From Sphingobium herbicidovorans (lineage in GTDB: Bacteria; Pseudomonadota; Alphaproteobacteria; Sphingomonadales; Sphingomonadaceae): a stretch of 64,000 nt of DNA. The translations under genes were made by a program, and so were the position numbers. The notes below the pieces were generated by a model. It made no database searches and was not told where the DNA came from. It saw nothing but the letters and a program-made list of their open reading frames with translations. The number at the start of each line of letters is the position of its first letter. Position 1 is the stretch's first letter. The stretch covers positions 1,979,501 to 2,043,500 of the forward strand of contig NZ_CP020538.1 of the NCBI RefSeq assembly GCF_002080435.1, given 5' to 3'. Shown here piece by piece: positions 1 through 9,952 of the stretch.

Positions 1-1837
1 TGGCCGACACTTCGAGGTCAAAGCCCTTGCTGACTGCTCGACCAAGGTTCGCAAGGAAGCCGCCACCGCAGCTGGCGAGGGTAACGAACTGCTGGATGTT
101 GTTCCAGTTTACGTAGAACAGGCTTCCGTTAACCTGCAGCTTCCGGTCGAATAGTCGGTTCTTGCTACCGATTTCGTAGCTCCAGACCGTGTCGGAATCG
201 TAGCGCGTCGGGTTTATGCCCGCCAATCCCAGGCTTGCCAGCTGCGGGCCGCACACCGCGAGTTGCCGGGCATTGGAGCCACCCACGCGGTAGCCCTTGC
301 TGACCGAGGCATAGACGCTGGAATCGGGATCGAAGCGATACTCCAGCCCGAATTTCGGCGTGACAGGTGTTTCGGACTGTCGGCCTGAGTCATTGAAGGT
401 TGGACCGGCGAACGGACCGCCAGTCGTGGTCTCGAAGGAAAACTTCGTGTTCGAAACGCGCAGGCCCACCGTGGTCGTCAATCCCGGAAGAACATCGAGA
501 TCCGCCTGCGCGAAGCCGGCGATCTGGGTATCCTTCGTCCGGAAGGGATCCTGGAAAAAGACGAGATCGCCTGCAGGGCTGCCAAAGAGACTGGCGATGA
601 ACGGATCGTAGGCGAACTGGGAAGCGTTCTGCCGCGTATTCTGGTAGAAAGCACCCGCTACCCACCGCAACTTTTGCGAGGGATCCGTCGACTGCAAACG
701 CACTTCCTGGGTGAAGCTTCTTTGCGAATTGTCGAACAGGTTGGGCCCCTTGTTGCCCGGGATCGGGATGGGAGTGCCAAGTATGATGGCGCTGCCTTGA
801 GCCGTGTAGTCGGCAATCGCGTTCTGATCGCGATGCAAATAGGAAGTTACCGAAACCAGCGAGACTTTCTCGCCCAGTTCCGCTGAAATATTGAGCGACG
901 GTATGTAGAACTTGTCGGTGTTCGGCGAGGCAAGTTCATTGCCGCTGATATAGCGACCCTGTTTCGGCGATGAAAGGTAACCCCAATAGCTGTTGACGTC
1001 GTCGCTATGCTCTCTCTGGAAGTAGATCGACGGCGTGATCAGGATGCCTTCGGTCGGCGCCAGCGCAATGGCAAGGCGCCCGACAAATGCATTGCCTGTA
1101 TTTACGTCCGTGTCCTGCACGGCGCCGGTCCGAGGATCAACCCGATCGATCCATCCTGCGGTTTTGCGATACCATGCGCTCGCCCGAATACCAACCTTGT
1201 CCTCGACAAGGGGACCGCCCGCCGCGGCGCCGATTTCGTACCCAACGCCACCGTACTTCGTTTGCGTTATCTCCGCACGTCCATAGGCTGAAAAGTCAGT
1301 CAGGCTTGGCGCTGGAGTGATGAAGCGGATCGTGCCCCCCTGGGAGCCCGCCCCAAACAAGGTGCCCTGAGGGCCGCGCAGCACTTCAACACGCTCGAGA
1401 TCGAAGGTCAGCGGAAAGGGCGATCCGCCCGAGTAGCCCGCACGACGAACCTGCAAAGGAACATCGTCCAGGTAGATGCCCGTCGTGCTCGCACCACCGT
1501 TCGACCGAATGCCCCGGATGGAAATGTTGGTGAGCCCCTGCTGCCCGCCCCGGCTGAAGTTCAAGCCTGGAGTGAGACGGACGATGTCCTGGATGTCGCG
1601 CACGCCCTGCCGGTCAAGGGTCGCCTGGGTGAAGGCGCTAATGCTGATCGGCACCTTCTGGATACTTTCCCCGCGGCGCTGCGCCGTGACGACGATCTCG
1701 CCGACTGCGCCATTTTCAGGATCGTCTGGTTGTGCAGTCCCACCTTGGGATGCGGTTTGCGCCTGGCAGGCCGCAGAAAGCGCCATCAGCGAAACGACCG
1801 CCGCAAACGCTTGAACATGAGGCATCTTAGAAGCCAT
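1..1837 (-). CDS. TonB-dependent receptor, 3' end outside window
   Basis: Outer-membrane beta-barrel receptor that imports a ligand using TonB energy; the ligand is not evident. About 612 codons are visible and the frame stays open to the window edge, so the C-terminal barrel is missing. The start ATG follows a good GGGGAGAT ribosome site. The product begins with a signal peptide (cut near CQA/Q, about residue 27), then a TonB-box/plug start EIVVTAQRR and the plug motif LERVEVLRGPQGTLFG. Barrel-type sequence follows. It is divergent from an AraC regulator, which may control it (inference). It lies in the segment left of tRNA-Gly that looks acquired. Confidence 0.9.
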   Translation of the reverse strand, partial: MASKMPHVQAFAAVVSLMALSAACQAQTASQGGTAQPDDPENGAVGEIVVTAQRRGESIQKVPISISAFTQATLDRQGVRDIQDIVRLTPGLNFSRGGQQGLTNISIRGIRSNGGASTTGIYLDDVPLQVRRAGYSGGSPFPLTFDLERVEVLRGPQGTLFGAGSQGGTIRFITPAPSLTDFSAYGRAEITQTKYGGVGYEIGAAAGGPLVEDKVGIRASAWYRKTAGWIDRVDPRTGAVQDTDVNTGNAFVGRLAIALAPTEGILITPSIYFQREHSDDVNSYWGYLSSPKQGRYISGNELASPNTDKFYIPSLNISAELGEKVSLVSVTSYLHRDQNAIADYTAQGSAIILGTPIPIPGNKGPNLFDNSQRSFTQEVRLQSTDPSQKLRWVAGAFYQNTRQNASQFAYDPFIASLFGSPAGDLVFFQDPFRTKDTQIAGFAQADLDVLPGLTTTVGLRVSNTKFSFETTTGGPFAGPTFNDSGRQSETPVTPKFGLEYRFDPDSSVYASVSKGYRVGGSNARQLAVCGPQLASLGLAGINPTRYDSDTVWSYEIGSKNRLFDRKLQVNGSLFYVNWNNIQQFVTLASCGGGFLANLGRAVSKGFDLEVSA

Positions 1838-2224
1838 TTTTATCTCCCCGTTATTGCGTTCCACGCTCGCCCCTTTCCCCTGAACAGTTCTCAGCAGGCG
1901 TGATCTTTTCGTGGTTGCTTGATTTTCTGTGCAGCAAAGAAGCGCTTGTCAAAATGCGAGCGATGCAAGGCAGGGACGCAAAGGAAAATGCTCAAACATT
2001 TGGTTTTAATGGCGTTTTTTCCAAAGGCACGAATGGCGATTGCAAAGACTGGCACTGACAGACCAAAGTTTGGCAGTATCGTCCCAGAAAGCGGCCGATT
2101 GTGACTAGGGGAAACGGCCCAGTGCAGCAGACACCGGGCGTGGAGTACGGCACCGACATTGCCGAGGTGCTTCTGCCCGCTGTTTCTGGTTGAAATCAAT
2201 ACGCCGAATCGTCAGGCTGCGAAG
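1838..2224. other. Divergent intergenic region, candidate AraC-type half-sites
   Basis: This 387-base gap separates the TonB receptor and AraC genes and must hold both promoters. Two direct TGGCA repeats (2050-2054 and 2071-2075) lie 21 bases apart, i.e. two helical turns, the geometry of AraC-family half-sites. The stretch is AT-richer than the rest of the window. I see no convincing coding frame and no clear -35/-10 pair. Confidence 0.35.
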
Positions 2225-3214
2225 ATGTCGTGTCGCAACGTCCATTCGCCGCTCCAACGGCGCGAAAAGGTTCTGCAGCAGCTGGTCGGTCCCATCCGCC
2301 TCAATCTGCGTGGGCCGGGACAGGCGCGTTTCGACATCGAGAAACGCGATTGCGCCTCCAGTGCGCTCTTTGTTTCCAGATTGTCCAACGTGGCGGTTGT
2401 GCGAACACACAGAGATCTCAGGGAACGCTGGCACGGCGATGTCTTTGTCAATTTTCAAGCCAAAGGGAACCTCCACGCCTGTGAAGATGGCCATGCTTTC
2501 ACGGTCAAACCTGGCGACGTAACATTGTTGGACCCGCTAACCTCCAATGTTTTCTGGGCAGACAGTGAGTCCTGCTTTCTTTCCCTATCGATCCCACGAC
2601 ACGAAATCGCCAGTGCCGGGCTGCCGATGCAGATCCCCGCCGGCTTGGTCATACCAGGAGATCAGGGAAAGGGAGTATTGCTCTCTACAATCGTCAGATC
2701 GTTTTTTACAACGCTGCACAAAATGGATGAAACAGCAGGAGCCGCCGGTCGCGGGATCATATTACAGCTCATTCGTGAAGGACTCGAGGAGCAATGGTCC
2801 TCGAATATATCTGATGACGCGCTGCTGCTTGACAGAATGTGCTGCTGGGTCAAATCACGACTGCTCATCCAGAAGATAACAGTCGATGAGTTGGCAAAGA
2901 ATTTCGGTATATCCGTGCGGTCTTTGTACAGACTATTTCAACGGAACAGCACTTCTCCGCAGTTATGGTTGCAAAATATTCAACTCGAAGTCGCTAGAGA
3001 AATTCTTAGATCAAATAATGCGCACATAGCAAAAATCGCCCATGATGTCGGCTTTAAAGATGCCTCACATTTTACAAGGCTCTTTAAAAAAGCCTATGGT
3101 GATACTCCTATTTCATTGAAGTCAAAGAACAATCAAGCTGTCGAAATTCATGCGGAACCTGGCAGTCTTCGGTCGTCCCATCGCCACCGGGAACGTCATG
3201 GTGGTTGGCACTAG
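2225..3214 (+). CDS. AraC family transcriptional regulator
   Basis: DNA-binding regulator of 329 residues if the ATG at 2225 is used; a TTG at 2159 would add 22 residues of no recognisable domain. The N-terminal two thirds fits the AraC-ligand-binding type with a cupin-like core. The C-terminal part has the double helix-turn-helix: VDELAKNFGISVRSLYRLF from about residue 220 and the AraC signature IAKIAHDVGFKDASHFTRLF from about 268. The last 15-20 residues are not family-like and may be encoded by the end of the insertion-sequence remnant that overlaps the stop codon. Codon use is AT-richer than in neighbouring genes, which suggests transfer. Likely target is the divergent TonB receptor (inference). 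Confidence 0.85.
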   Translation: MSCRNVHSPLQRREKVLQQLVGPIRLNLRGPGQARFDIEKRDCASSALFVSRLSNVAVVRTHRDLRERWHGDVFVNFQAKGNLHACEDGHAFTVKPGDVTLLDPLTSNVFWADSESCFLSLSIPRHEIASAGLPMQIPAGLVIPGDQGKGVLLSTIVRSFFTTLHKMDETAGAAGRGIILQLIREGLEEQWSSNISDDALLLDRMCCWVKSRLLIQKITVDELAKNFGISVRSLYRLFQRNSTSPQLWLQNIQLEVAREILRSNNAHIAKIAHDVGFKDASHFTRLFKKAYGDTPISLKSKNNQAVEIHAEPGSLRSSHRHRERHGGWH

Positions 3215-3620
3215 GTTTCGTGGACAATGGGTATCCATAGCAACGCTGAAGCGATTCTGACGAAAGCCGAGGTAGGATTCCCTGGTTTTGTCGTAGCGGG
3301 AAGCAATAGGCCGCCAGTTCTTTAGCTGTTTAACAGCCGCTCGACGAGATTTCGCCAGCGGCATATTTCGCGGTCGTGCGGGATGGGTTCGCGTCGGGTG
3401 CTATTGGCCGGGATGACGGCTTCGACTTCCGCCTTCGCCAGTTCCGCGCGGAAAACATCGGCGTCATAGCCTCTGTCGGCCAGCAGCGCCTCGATCATGC
3501 GGAACAGCGGGCCGAAGCCCTGGATGTCGTGGGCCCGCCGGTGTCAGGGCAAAGCCGAGTGGGCGGCCTTTGGCGTCGCACCGTGCGTGGAGTGGTGCTG
3601 AAGCCGCCATGCGAGATTTG
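3211..3620 (-). pseudogene. IS5-family transposase remnant, several frameshifts
   Basis: Only the C-terminal catalytic end of an IS5-type DDE transposase can be read, in pieces. From upstream to downstream on the minus strand: CDAKGRPLGFALTP, then after a frame change FGPLFRMIEALLADRGYDAD and IPANSTRREPIPHDREI, then LVERLLNS followed by a stop, then in another frame QLKNWRPIASRYDKTRESYL, and finally IASALLWIPIVHET before the TAG at 3211-3213. At least three frame shifts make it non-functional. The N-terminal part is absent and no intact terminal repeat is recognisable. Its end overlaps the AraC stop codon and its other side abuts the 3' end of tRNA-Gly. Confidence 0.8.
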
Positions 3621-3631
3621 CGAAGAAAAAC

Positions 3632-3706
3632 TGGAGCGGGCGAAGGGATTCGAACCCTCGACCCCAACCTTGGCAAGGTTGTGCTCTACCCCTGAGCTAC
3701 GCCCGC
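3632..3706 (-). tRNA. tRNA-Gly (GCC)
   Basis: A 75-base cloverleaf with encoded CCA. The 7-bp acceptor stem pairs GCGGGCG with CGCCCGC, the D-arm contains AGGGGTA, the anticodon loop TTGCCAA carries GCC, and the T-loop contains TTCGAAT. Its 3' end faces the insertion-sequence remnant and the TonB/AraC segment, the usual arrangement when an island integrates at a tRNA. Confidence 0.95.
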
Positions 3707-3958
3707 TCTGGCGGCCGGAGGATGTCCCTCTCGGCGGGTGAGGCGGGCAACTAGCAGCGGTTATTCACCTGGGCAAGGGAGAAATGGCCGTCGGCGCAAA
3801 TTTCTTCATTCGCGGTCCCGCGCGGCGCTTGGGCGCTTTTCGGCTTGGCGCGGCGGGTTGGGCTGTTAGTCTGCGGCCTTCAACTTTTCCGGCGGGTCCG
3901 GGATCATCTTGGTCTGTGTTGCGTCATATGATCCGGGCCAGCAGCAGGAGGTGGAGCT

Positions 3959-4594
3959 TTGACGTCCGATAATCTGACACGCCGTGGCCTGTTGCAGGGA
4001 AGCGCCGCTGCGGCTGCGGCGCTTCCTTCGCTGGGCGAGGCGCGGGCTGCGCCGCGCCGCCAGCCGCCATCAAGCAAGGGAGAGCCCATGGCTGCCGTGG
4101 AATTGACCGTGAATGGCCGGGACGTGCATCTGCAGATCGATACGCGGACGACGCTGCTGGACGCGCTGCGCGAACATCTGCACCTGACCGGCACCAAGAA
4201 GGGCTGCGATCACGGCCAGTGCGGCGCGTGCACGGTCATTGTCGAAGGACGGCGGATCAACAGCTGCCTGACGCTGGCCGTCATGCACGAAGGGGATTCG
4301 ATCACCACGATCGAAGGCCTGGGCACGCCGGAAAAGCTGCATCCGATGCAGCGCGCCTTCATCACCCATGATGGCTATCAATGCGGCTATTGCACGCCGG
4401 GGCAGATCTGTTCAGCGGTGGCCATGCTCGATGAACTGGATGCTGGCATCCCAAGCCATGTGACCGACGATCTCGAGAAGGTCGATTTGTCGGACGCGGA
4501 ACTGCGGGAGCGGATGAGCGGCAATATCTGCCGCTGCGCCGCCTATCCCAACATCATCGCCGCCATTCGCGATGTCGCGGGGGAAAAGGCGTGA
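3959..4594 (+). CDS. paoA: Aldehyde oxidase small subunit, 2Fe-2S (PaoA-like)
   Basis: Iron-sulfur subunit of a periplasmic molybdenum aldehyde oxidoreductase. The 211-residue product starts at TTG, 7 bases after AGGAGG. It carries a twin-arginine signal (TRRGLLQ, Arg-Arg at 7-8, then an Ala-rich segment), so it should be exported folded. A plant-type ferredoxin domain has the cluster cysteines in [11 protein letters not shown] (about residues 82-90), and the second 2Fe-2S domain has CGYCTPGQ and NICRCAAYP. It overlaps paoB by 4 bases. Order and lengths match E. coli yagT-yagS-yagR; xanthine dehydrogenase-type relatives are the alternative for the exact substrate. Confidence 0.9.
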   Translation: MTSDNLTRRGLLQGSAAAAAALPSLGEARAAPRRQPPSSKGEPMAAVELTVNGRDVHLQIDTRTTLLDALREHLHLTGTKKGCDHGQCGACTVIVEGRRINSCLTLAVMHEGDSITTIEGLGTPEKLHPMQRAFITHDGYQCGYCTPGQICSAVAMLDELDAGIPSHVTDDLEKVDLSDAELRERMSGNICRCAAYPNIIAAIRDVAGEKA

Positions 4595-5547
4595 GACCGT
4601 TCAGCTATACCCGCGCCACCAGCCCTGAAGAAGCGGCAAAGGCTGCGGCCGCCACGCCGGGCGCACGCTTCATTGCCGGCGGCACCAATTTGCTCGACCT
4701 CATGAAGCTGCAGATCGAAACGCCTGCCCATCTGATCGATGTCAACCGCCTGGGCCTTGATCGTATCGAACGCACGGCGGAGGGCGGGCTGAAGATCGGC
4801 GCCCTGGTGCGCAATACGGATCTCGCGGCCGACAGGACGGTGCGCCGCGATTATGCGGTGTTGAGCCGCGCGCTGCTGGCCGGGGCATCGGGACAGTTGC
4901 GAAACAAGGCGACGACCGCGGGCAATCTGCTCCAGCGTACCCGCTGCCCCTATTTCTACGACACGCGCATGCCGTGCAACAAAAGGCGTCCGGGCAGCGG
5001 GTGCGGCGCATTGCAGGGGATCAACCGCAGCCTGGCGATCATCGGCACGAGCGACGCCTGCATTGCCCAGCACCCATCCGACATGGCGGTGGCGATGCGG
5101 CTGCTGGATGCGACGGTCGATACGGTGGGCGCGGATGGCGCGCGGCGGTCCATCCCGATTGCGGACTTCCACCTTTTGCCCGGCGATACCCCCAATGTGG
5201 AACATGCGTTGAAGCCCGGCGAACTGATTACATCGGTCACCTTGCCGCGACCGCTGGGCGGGGCCCATGTCTATCGCAAGGTGCGCGACCGCAGCTCCTA
5301 CGCCTTCGCGCTGGTGTCGGTGGCGGCGGTGTTCGGCAAGGATGGCGCGGCGCGCTTCGCCTTTGGCGGTCTCGCGCCCAAGCCCTGGCGGGTCGCAGAG
5401 GCCGATGCGGCGGCATCTGCTGGCGCGGCGGCGGTGGCGGAGGCGGCGATGGCGGGCGCAAGGCCCACGACGCAAAACGCCTTCAAACAGGGCCTGACCG
5501 CCCGGACGCTCGCATCCATTTTCCGGCAGAAGGAGGCCCGGTCGTGA
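4591..5547 (+). CDS. paoB: Aldehyde oxidase FAD-binding subunit (PaoB-like)
   Basis: FAD-binding medium subunit that passes electrons from the molybdenum site to the acceptor. The 318-residue protein starts at GTG in the overlap GTGA with paoA. The N-terminal FAD-binding segment contains [14 protein letters not shown] cysteine-rich insertion, RCPYFYD...[13 protein letters not shown] (about residues 119-140), matches the extra 4Fe-4S cluster loop typical of PaoB and absent from most xanthine dehydrogenase FAD subunits. No export signal of its own is seen, so co-export with PaoA through Tat is expected, as in E. coli. Confidence 0.9.
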   Translation: MRPFSYTRATSPEEAAKAAAATPGARFIAGGTNLLDLMKLQIETPAHLIDVNRLGLDRIERTAEGGLKIGALVRNTDLAADRTVRRDYAVLSRALLAGASGQLRNKATTAGNLLQRTRCPYFYDTRMPCNKRRPGSGCGALQGINRSLAIIGTSDACIAQHPSDMAVAMRLLDATVDTVGADGARRSIPIADFHLLPGDTPNVEHALKPGELITSVTLPRPLGGAHVYRKVRDRSSYAFALVSVAAVFGKDGAARFAFGGLAPKPWRVAEADAAASAGAAAVAEAAMAGARPTTQNAFKQGLTARTLASIFRQKEARS

Positions 5548-7760
5548 AGTTCGACACGCCTGCCACCAGCAATCCCATCGATCGCGGCCGCGTCGTCGGC
5601 CTTCCTCATGATCGCATCGACGGACCGGCGAAGGTCACTGGCACCGCGCCCTATGCCTATGAACGTCATGACGCAGCGCCCAATGCCGCCTATGGATGGA
5701 TCGTGGGATCGGCCATCGCCAAGGGGCGGATCGGGGCCATGGACCTGCGCGCGGCGGAAGCTGCTCCGGGCGTGCTCGCCATCATCACGCATCAGAATGC
5801 GGGACAACTGGGCAAAGGCGACATGAACACCGCCCACTTGCTGGGCGGCCCGCAAATCGAACATTTTGAGCAGGCCGTCGCGGTGGTGATCGCCGACACG
5901 CTTGAAAATGCGCGCGATGCGGCGGGGCAGTTGCGCATCGACTATATCCCGGAACGGGGTCGTTTCGACCTGGCGGCTGAACGCAGCAAGGCGGCTGTGC
6001 CGAAAGGGGGGTTCGGTGGCGAGCCGGACAGCAAGGCGGGGGATTTCGAGGGCGCATTCGCCAAGGCCGCCGTTCGGATCGACCGACACTACACCACGCC
6101 GGACCAGAGCCATGCGATGCTGGAGCCGCATGCTACCACAGCGGCATGGAATGGCGACAAACTGACGCTCTGGACCTCCAACCAGATGGTCGCATGGGCT
6201 GTCGGGGAAATGGCCAAAACGCTGAAGATTCCGAAGGCCAATATCCGGGTCGTCGCGCCCTATATCGGCGGCGGCTTTGGCGCCAAGCTGTTCCTGCGGG
6301 CTGACGCGCTGCTCGCGGCGCTGGGCGCCCGGGCGGTGGGACGGCCGGTCAAGGTCGCGATCGCCCGGCCGCAGATACCCAATAACAGCACGCATCGTCC
6401 TGCGACCATCCAGCGCATTCGCCTGGGCGCTAGCCGCGATGGCATCATAGATGCGGTTGGCCACGAATCCTGGTCCGGCGACCTTCCCGGCGGCAGCCCT
6501 GAAATCGCGGCCCAGCAGACACGGCAACTATATCGTGGCGCGCACCGGATGACCACGCACCGCCTGACGACGCTCGACCTGCCCGAAGGCAACGCCATGC
6601 GCGCTCCGGGCGAAGCGGTGGGCATGCTCGCGCTGGAAATCGCGATGGATGAACTGGCGGAGGCTTGCGGGATCGATCCGGTCGAACTGCGCATCCGCAA
6701 CGATGTGCAATATGATCCGGAGGCCGGACCGGAACGGCCTTTTTCAAGCCGCAAATTCGTCGAATGCCTGCGCGAAGGGGCGCAGCGTTTCGGCTGGGAC
6801 CGGCGCAATCCCCGGCCGGGGCAGGTGCGCGACGGCCGCTGGCTGATCGGCATGGGGATGGCTGCTGCTTTTCGCGGCAATCTGGTCCTGGCTTCCGGCG
6901 CGCGGGTGGGCGTTGATATGCGCGGCCATGTGACAGTTGAAACCGACATGACCGATATCGGCACGGGCAGCTACACGATCATCGGCCAGACCGCCGCGGA
7001 AATGCTGGGCGTGCCGCTCGACGCCGTGACGGTGCGGCTGGGCGACAGCCGTTATCCTGTCTCGGCCGGCTCGGGCGGACAGTTCGGCGCGAACAGCTCG
7101 ACCGCAGGCGTCTATGCCGCCTGCGTCGCGCTGCGCGCCAAACTCGCCGAAGCGGCCGGGTTTCCTGCCGATCAGGCGCTGTTCGAGGACGGGCTGGTGC
7201 GGCTTGGCAACCAGTCGAAGAAACTGGGCGCGATGGCGGGACGCGATGGTTTGTGGGCCGAGGACCGGATCGAGTTCGGGGATCTTACCCAACGCTATGC
7301 GCAGGCGACGTTCGGCGCGCATTTCTGCGAGGTGGGCGTGGATATCGACACGGCGGAAGTACGCATCTGCCGCATGGGCGGAGCCTTCGCCGCCGGGCGC
7401 ATCCTCAATCCCAAATCGGCGCGCAGCCAGGTCATCGGCGCAATGACCATGGGCGTGGGCGCGGCATTGATGGAGGAATTGGCCGTCGACACCCGCTTCG
7501 GCTTCTTCGTCAATCATGACATGGCCGAATATATGGTGCCGGTGCATGCCGACATTCCCGAACAGGATGTGCTTTTCATCGAAGAGTTGGATGACAAAAG
7601 CTCGCCGATGAAGGCCAAGGGCGTGGGTGAACTGGGCATTTGCGGCGTCGGGGCGGCGGTGGCCAACGCCATCTACAATGCCACGGGGGTAAGGATCAGG
7701 GACTATCCGATCACCATCGACAAGATGCTGGCGGCAGTGGACGGTTCGGCGCTCGCCTGA
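5544..7760 (+). CDS. paoC: Aldehyde oxidase molybdenum subunit (PaoC-like)
   Basis: Large catalytic subunit binding the molybdenum cofactor; it oxidises aldehydes to acids. The start is GTG at 5544, overlapping the paoB stop, giving 738 residues; an open frame reaching back to 4974 is antifunctional because it lies inside paoB in another frame. The family pattern is clear: [20 protein letters not shown] at the N terminus, [12 protein letters not shown] in the molybdopterin-binding region, and KGVGELG near residue 695 carrying the base-catalytic Glu. No paoD-type cofactor-maturation gene follows, so maturation must depend on a gene elsewhere. Confidence 0.9.
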   Translation: MKFDTPATSNPIDRGRVVGLPHDRIDGPAKVTGTAPYAYERHDAAPNAAYGWIVGSAIAKGRIGAMDLRAAEAAPGVLAIITHQNAGQLGKGDMNTAHLLGGPQIEHFEQAVAVVIADTLENARDAAGQLRIDYIPERGRFDLAAERSKAAVPKGGFGGEPDSKAGDFEGAFAKAAVRIDRHYTTPDQSHAMLEPHATTAAWNGDKLTLWTSNQMVAWAVGEMAKTLKIPKANIRVVAPYIGGGFGAKLFLRADALLAALGARAVGRPVKVAIARPQIPNNSTHRPATIQRIRLGASRDGIIDAVGHESWSGDLPGGSPEIAAQQTRQLYRGAHRMTTHRLTTLDLPEGNAMRAPGEAVGMLALEIAMDELAEACGIDPVELRIRNDVQYDPEAGPERPFSSRKFVECLREGAQRFGWDRRNPRPGQVRDGRWLIGMGMAAAFRGNLVLASGARVGVDMRGHVTVETDMTDIGTGSYTIIGQTAAEMLGVPLDAVTVRLGDSRYPVSAGSGGQFGANSSTAGVYAACVALRAKLAEAAGFPADQALFEDGLVRLGNQSKKLGAMAGRDGLWAEDRIEFGDLTQRYAQATFGAHFCEVGVDIDTAEVRICRMGGAFAAGRILNPKSARSQVIGAMTMGVGAALMEELAVDTRFGFFVNHDMAEYMVPVHADIPEQDVLFIEELDDKSSPMKAKGVGELGICGVGAAVANAIYNATGVRIRDYPITIDKMLAAVDGSALA

Positions 7761-7828
7761 TTGCAGGCCTTCGCCAACGGCCCGTCATCTCATTGTCAGC
7801 ATGACAGCGGACGATTAAGCGGGGGCGC

Positions 7829-9871
7829 ATGAAAAAATGTGCGCCCCTGTTGTTTCCCGCCCTGCTGCCCTCGCTTGCAGCCGCCCAGCCCGCACTGAAT
7901 GACGGGCCAGAGGCGCGCATTGTCATCACCGGCGCGGGTTTGCCCCTGCCGCCCGGCACGCCCGCCTACGGTTCGGTAGTCATCGAGCGTGAGCGGATCG
8001 TAAACAGTGCGTCCGGGCGACTGGAAAACATCCTCGGCGATGTCGCGGGCTTTCAGCAGTTCCGCCGGTCGGACAGCCGTTCGGCCAACCCCTCCGCGCA
8101 AGGGGCGACTCTGCGTGCGCTTGGCGGCAATGCGTCCAGCCGGACGCTGCTGCTGCTCGACGGCGTGCCGATGGCCGATCCCTTCTTTGGCTATATCCCG
8201 TTCAGCGCGCTGGCGCCCGATCGCCTGTCGGGCATCCGCGTGACGCGCGGCGGCGGGGCAGGGGCGTTCGGCGCGGGCGCTGTCGCCGGGACCATCGAAC
8301 TGGCCAGCGCCACGCGCGATCAACTGCCGCTCGTCGCCGCCAGCGCGCTGTACGGCAGCCGCGACGCCAGCGAATTGTCCGCCAGCTTTTCTCCTGACCT
8401 TGGAAGCGGTTACGTCTCGCTGTCGGGCCGCTGGGACCGGGGCGACGGATTTCAAACGACGCCAGCCGATCAGCGCGTCGCCGCCACCGTGCCCGCTGCT
8501 TATGATGGCTGGTCGGCCAATCTGCGCGCTGTCGCACCCATTTCGGCCAATTCGGAAGTGCAGTTCCGCGCCACCCTGTTCCGGGACGAACGCACGCTGC
8601 GCTTTCGGGGCGCGGACAGCATGAGCGAAGGGCAGGACGCCAGCATCCGCTATGTGTCGCGCGGGCGCTGGCAAGTGGATGCGCTTGCCTATCTGCAGGC
8701 CCGCAACTTCACCAACATCGTGGTTTCCTCCACCCCGCCTTCCCGCAAGTCGCTCGACCAGCGCGCCACGCCGTCGACCGGCCTTGGCGGCAAGATCGAA
8801 CTGCGCCCGCCGGTCGGCAGCGACCATGTGCTGCGGGTCGGTGCTGACGCCCGCTTCGCCAGCGGCGACATGTTTGAAAATGCCTATAATGCAGTCGATC
8901 CCGCTAATCCGGTGACCGCGCGCCGCCACGCCGGGGGCAGGCAACTGACGACCGGCTTCTTTGCCGAGGATGACTGGACGATCGGCCGGCTGGTGCTGAC
9001 GGCGGGCGCAAGGGCCGACCGCTGGTCGATCAGCGACGGCTTCTTCCGCGCAGATGCAGCCATTTCGTCGGACAATCGCTTCCCCGACCGCAGCGGATGG
9101 GAATATTCCGGGCGGGCGGGGGCGCTCTACCGGATAGACGATGGCGTCGCGCTGCGCGCGGCGGCCTATACAGGTTTCCGCCTGCCGACCCTCAACGAAC
9201 TATACCGGCCTTTCGTGATCGCGTCCCCCGCCTCAATGGTAACGACGCGGGCAAATCCGGCGCTGACCAATGAAAAGCTGAAAGGGGTTGAGGCAGGCAT
9301 CGACCTTTCTCCCATCTCTGGAGTGACGCTGGCCGCGACCGCCTTTTACAACCGCCTGGATGGCGCGATCGGTAACGTGACGACCAGTTCATCGGTGGTG
9401 GGCGGACGCAGGATGATCGTGCGTGAAAGGCGGAATATCGACCGGATCGTCGCCAAGGGCATTGAACTGACCGCGTCCGCGCGAGCGAACGATTTCCAGT
9501 TGAGCGCATCCTATGCCTACAGCCACAGCAGCGTCCGTGCGCCGGTTGAGGATTTCGACGGCCTCACGCCTGCCCAAAGTCCCCGGCATGCCGCCAGCGC
9601 CACGCTGGCCTGGCAACCCGTCAGCGGGCCGATGCTGTCCACGACGCTGCGCTATGTGTCACGGCAATTTGAAGATGACCTGCAAACCGATGTTCTGCCC
9701 GAAGCGTTGACGGTCGATGCGGTGGCGCGCATTCCGCTCGCACGCGGCCTCACCTTTGTCGCGCGCGGCGAAAATCTGTTCGACGAAGAAGTGGTGACGC
9801 GCAACGCGGGAGGCTCGATGGATCTCGGCACGCCGCGAACCCTGTGGGTCGGCTTCGCCCTTGCGCGCTGA
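7829..9871 (+). CDS. TonB-dependent receptor
   Basis: Outer-membrane receptor of 680 residues, complete. It has a short signal peptide (MKKCAPLLFPALLPSLAAAQ), a plug with RTLLLLDGVPMADPFFGYIP and IRVTRGGGAGAFGAGAVAG, a barrel, and a C-terminal aromatic-rich strand ending LWVGFALAR. The plug resembles the BtuB/vitamin-receptor branch more than siderophore receptors, but no cobalamin riboswitch is visible in the 68-base gap upstream. It follows paoC in the same direction and may share its transcript. The substrate is unknown. Confidence 0.88.
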   Translation: MKKCAPLLFPALLPSLAAAQPALNDGPEARIVITGAGLPLPPGTPAYGSVVIERERIVNSASGRLENILGDVAGFQQFRRSDSRSANPSAQGATLRALGGNASSRTLLLLDGVPMADPFFGYIPFSALAPDRLSGIRVTRGGGAGAFGAGAVAGTIELASATRDQLPLVAASALYGSRDASELSASFSPDLGSGYVSLSGRWDRGDGFQTTPADQRVAATVPAAYDGWSANLRAVAPISANSEVQFRATLFRDERTLRFRGADSMSEGQDASIRYVSRGRWQVDALAYLQARNFTNIVVSSTPPSRKSLDQRATPSTGLGGKIELRPPVGSDHVLRVGADARFASGDMFENAYNAVDPANPVTARRHAGGRQLTTGFFAEDDWTIGRLVLTAGARADRWSISDGFFRADAAISSDNRFPDRSGWEYSGRAGALYRIDDGVALRAAAYTGFRLPTLNELYRPFVIASPASMVTTRANPALTNEKLKGVEAGIDLSPISGVTLAATAFYNRLDGAIGNVTTSSSVVGGRRMIVRERRNIDRIVAKGIELTASARANDFQLSASYAYSHSSVRAPVEDFDGLTPAQSPRHAASATLAWQPVSGPMLSTTLRYVSRQFEDDLQTDVLPEALTVDAVARIPLARGLTFVARGENLFDEEVVTRNAGGSMDLGTPRTLWVGFALAR

Positions 9872-9952
9872 ATTATGTGCTTCTTGCTCCACTTTAAAGA
9901 GGGCGCATGCGCCATTTGCTACAGCGGCGGCGACTATCCGTCCTGAGGCTGT

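Noticed and set aside
3784..3972. 62-codon frame with a fair ribosome site just before paoA
   Set aside because: It overlaps the paoA start, has no family-like sequence and crosses the paoA ribosome site; composition is typical of random GC-rich frames.
4974..5543. Open frame extending paoC upstream by 190 codons
   Set aside because: It lies inside paoB in another frame; the overlapping GTG at 5544 with family-like N terminus is the true start.
7761..7828. Cobalamin riboswitch before the BtuB-like receptor
   Set aside because: Only 68 bases are available and none of the conserved B12-box sequence is present.
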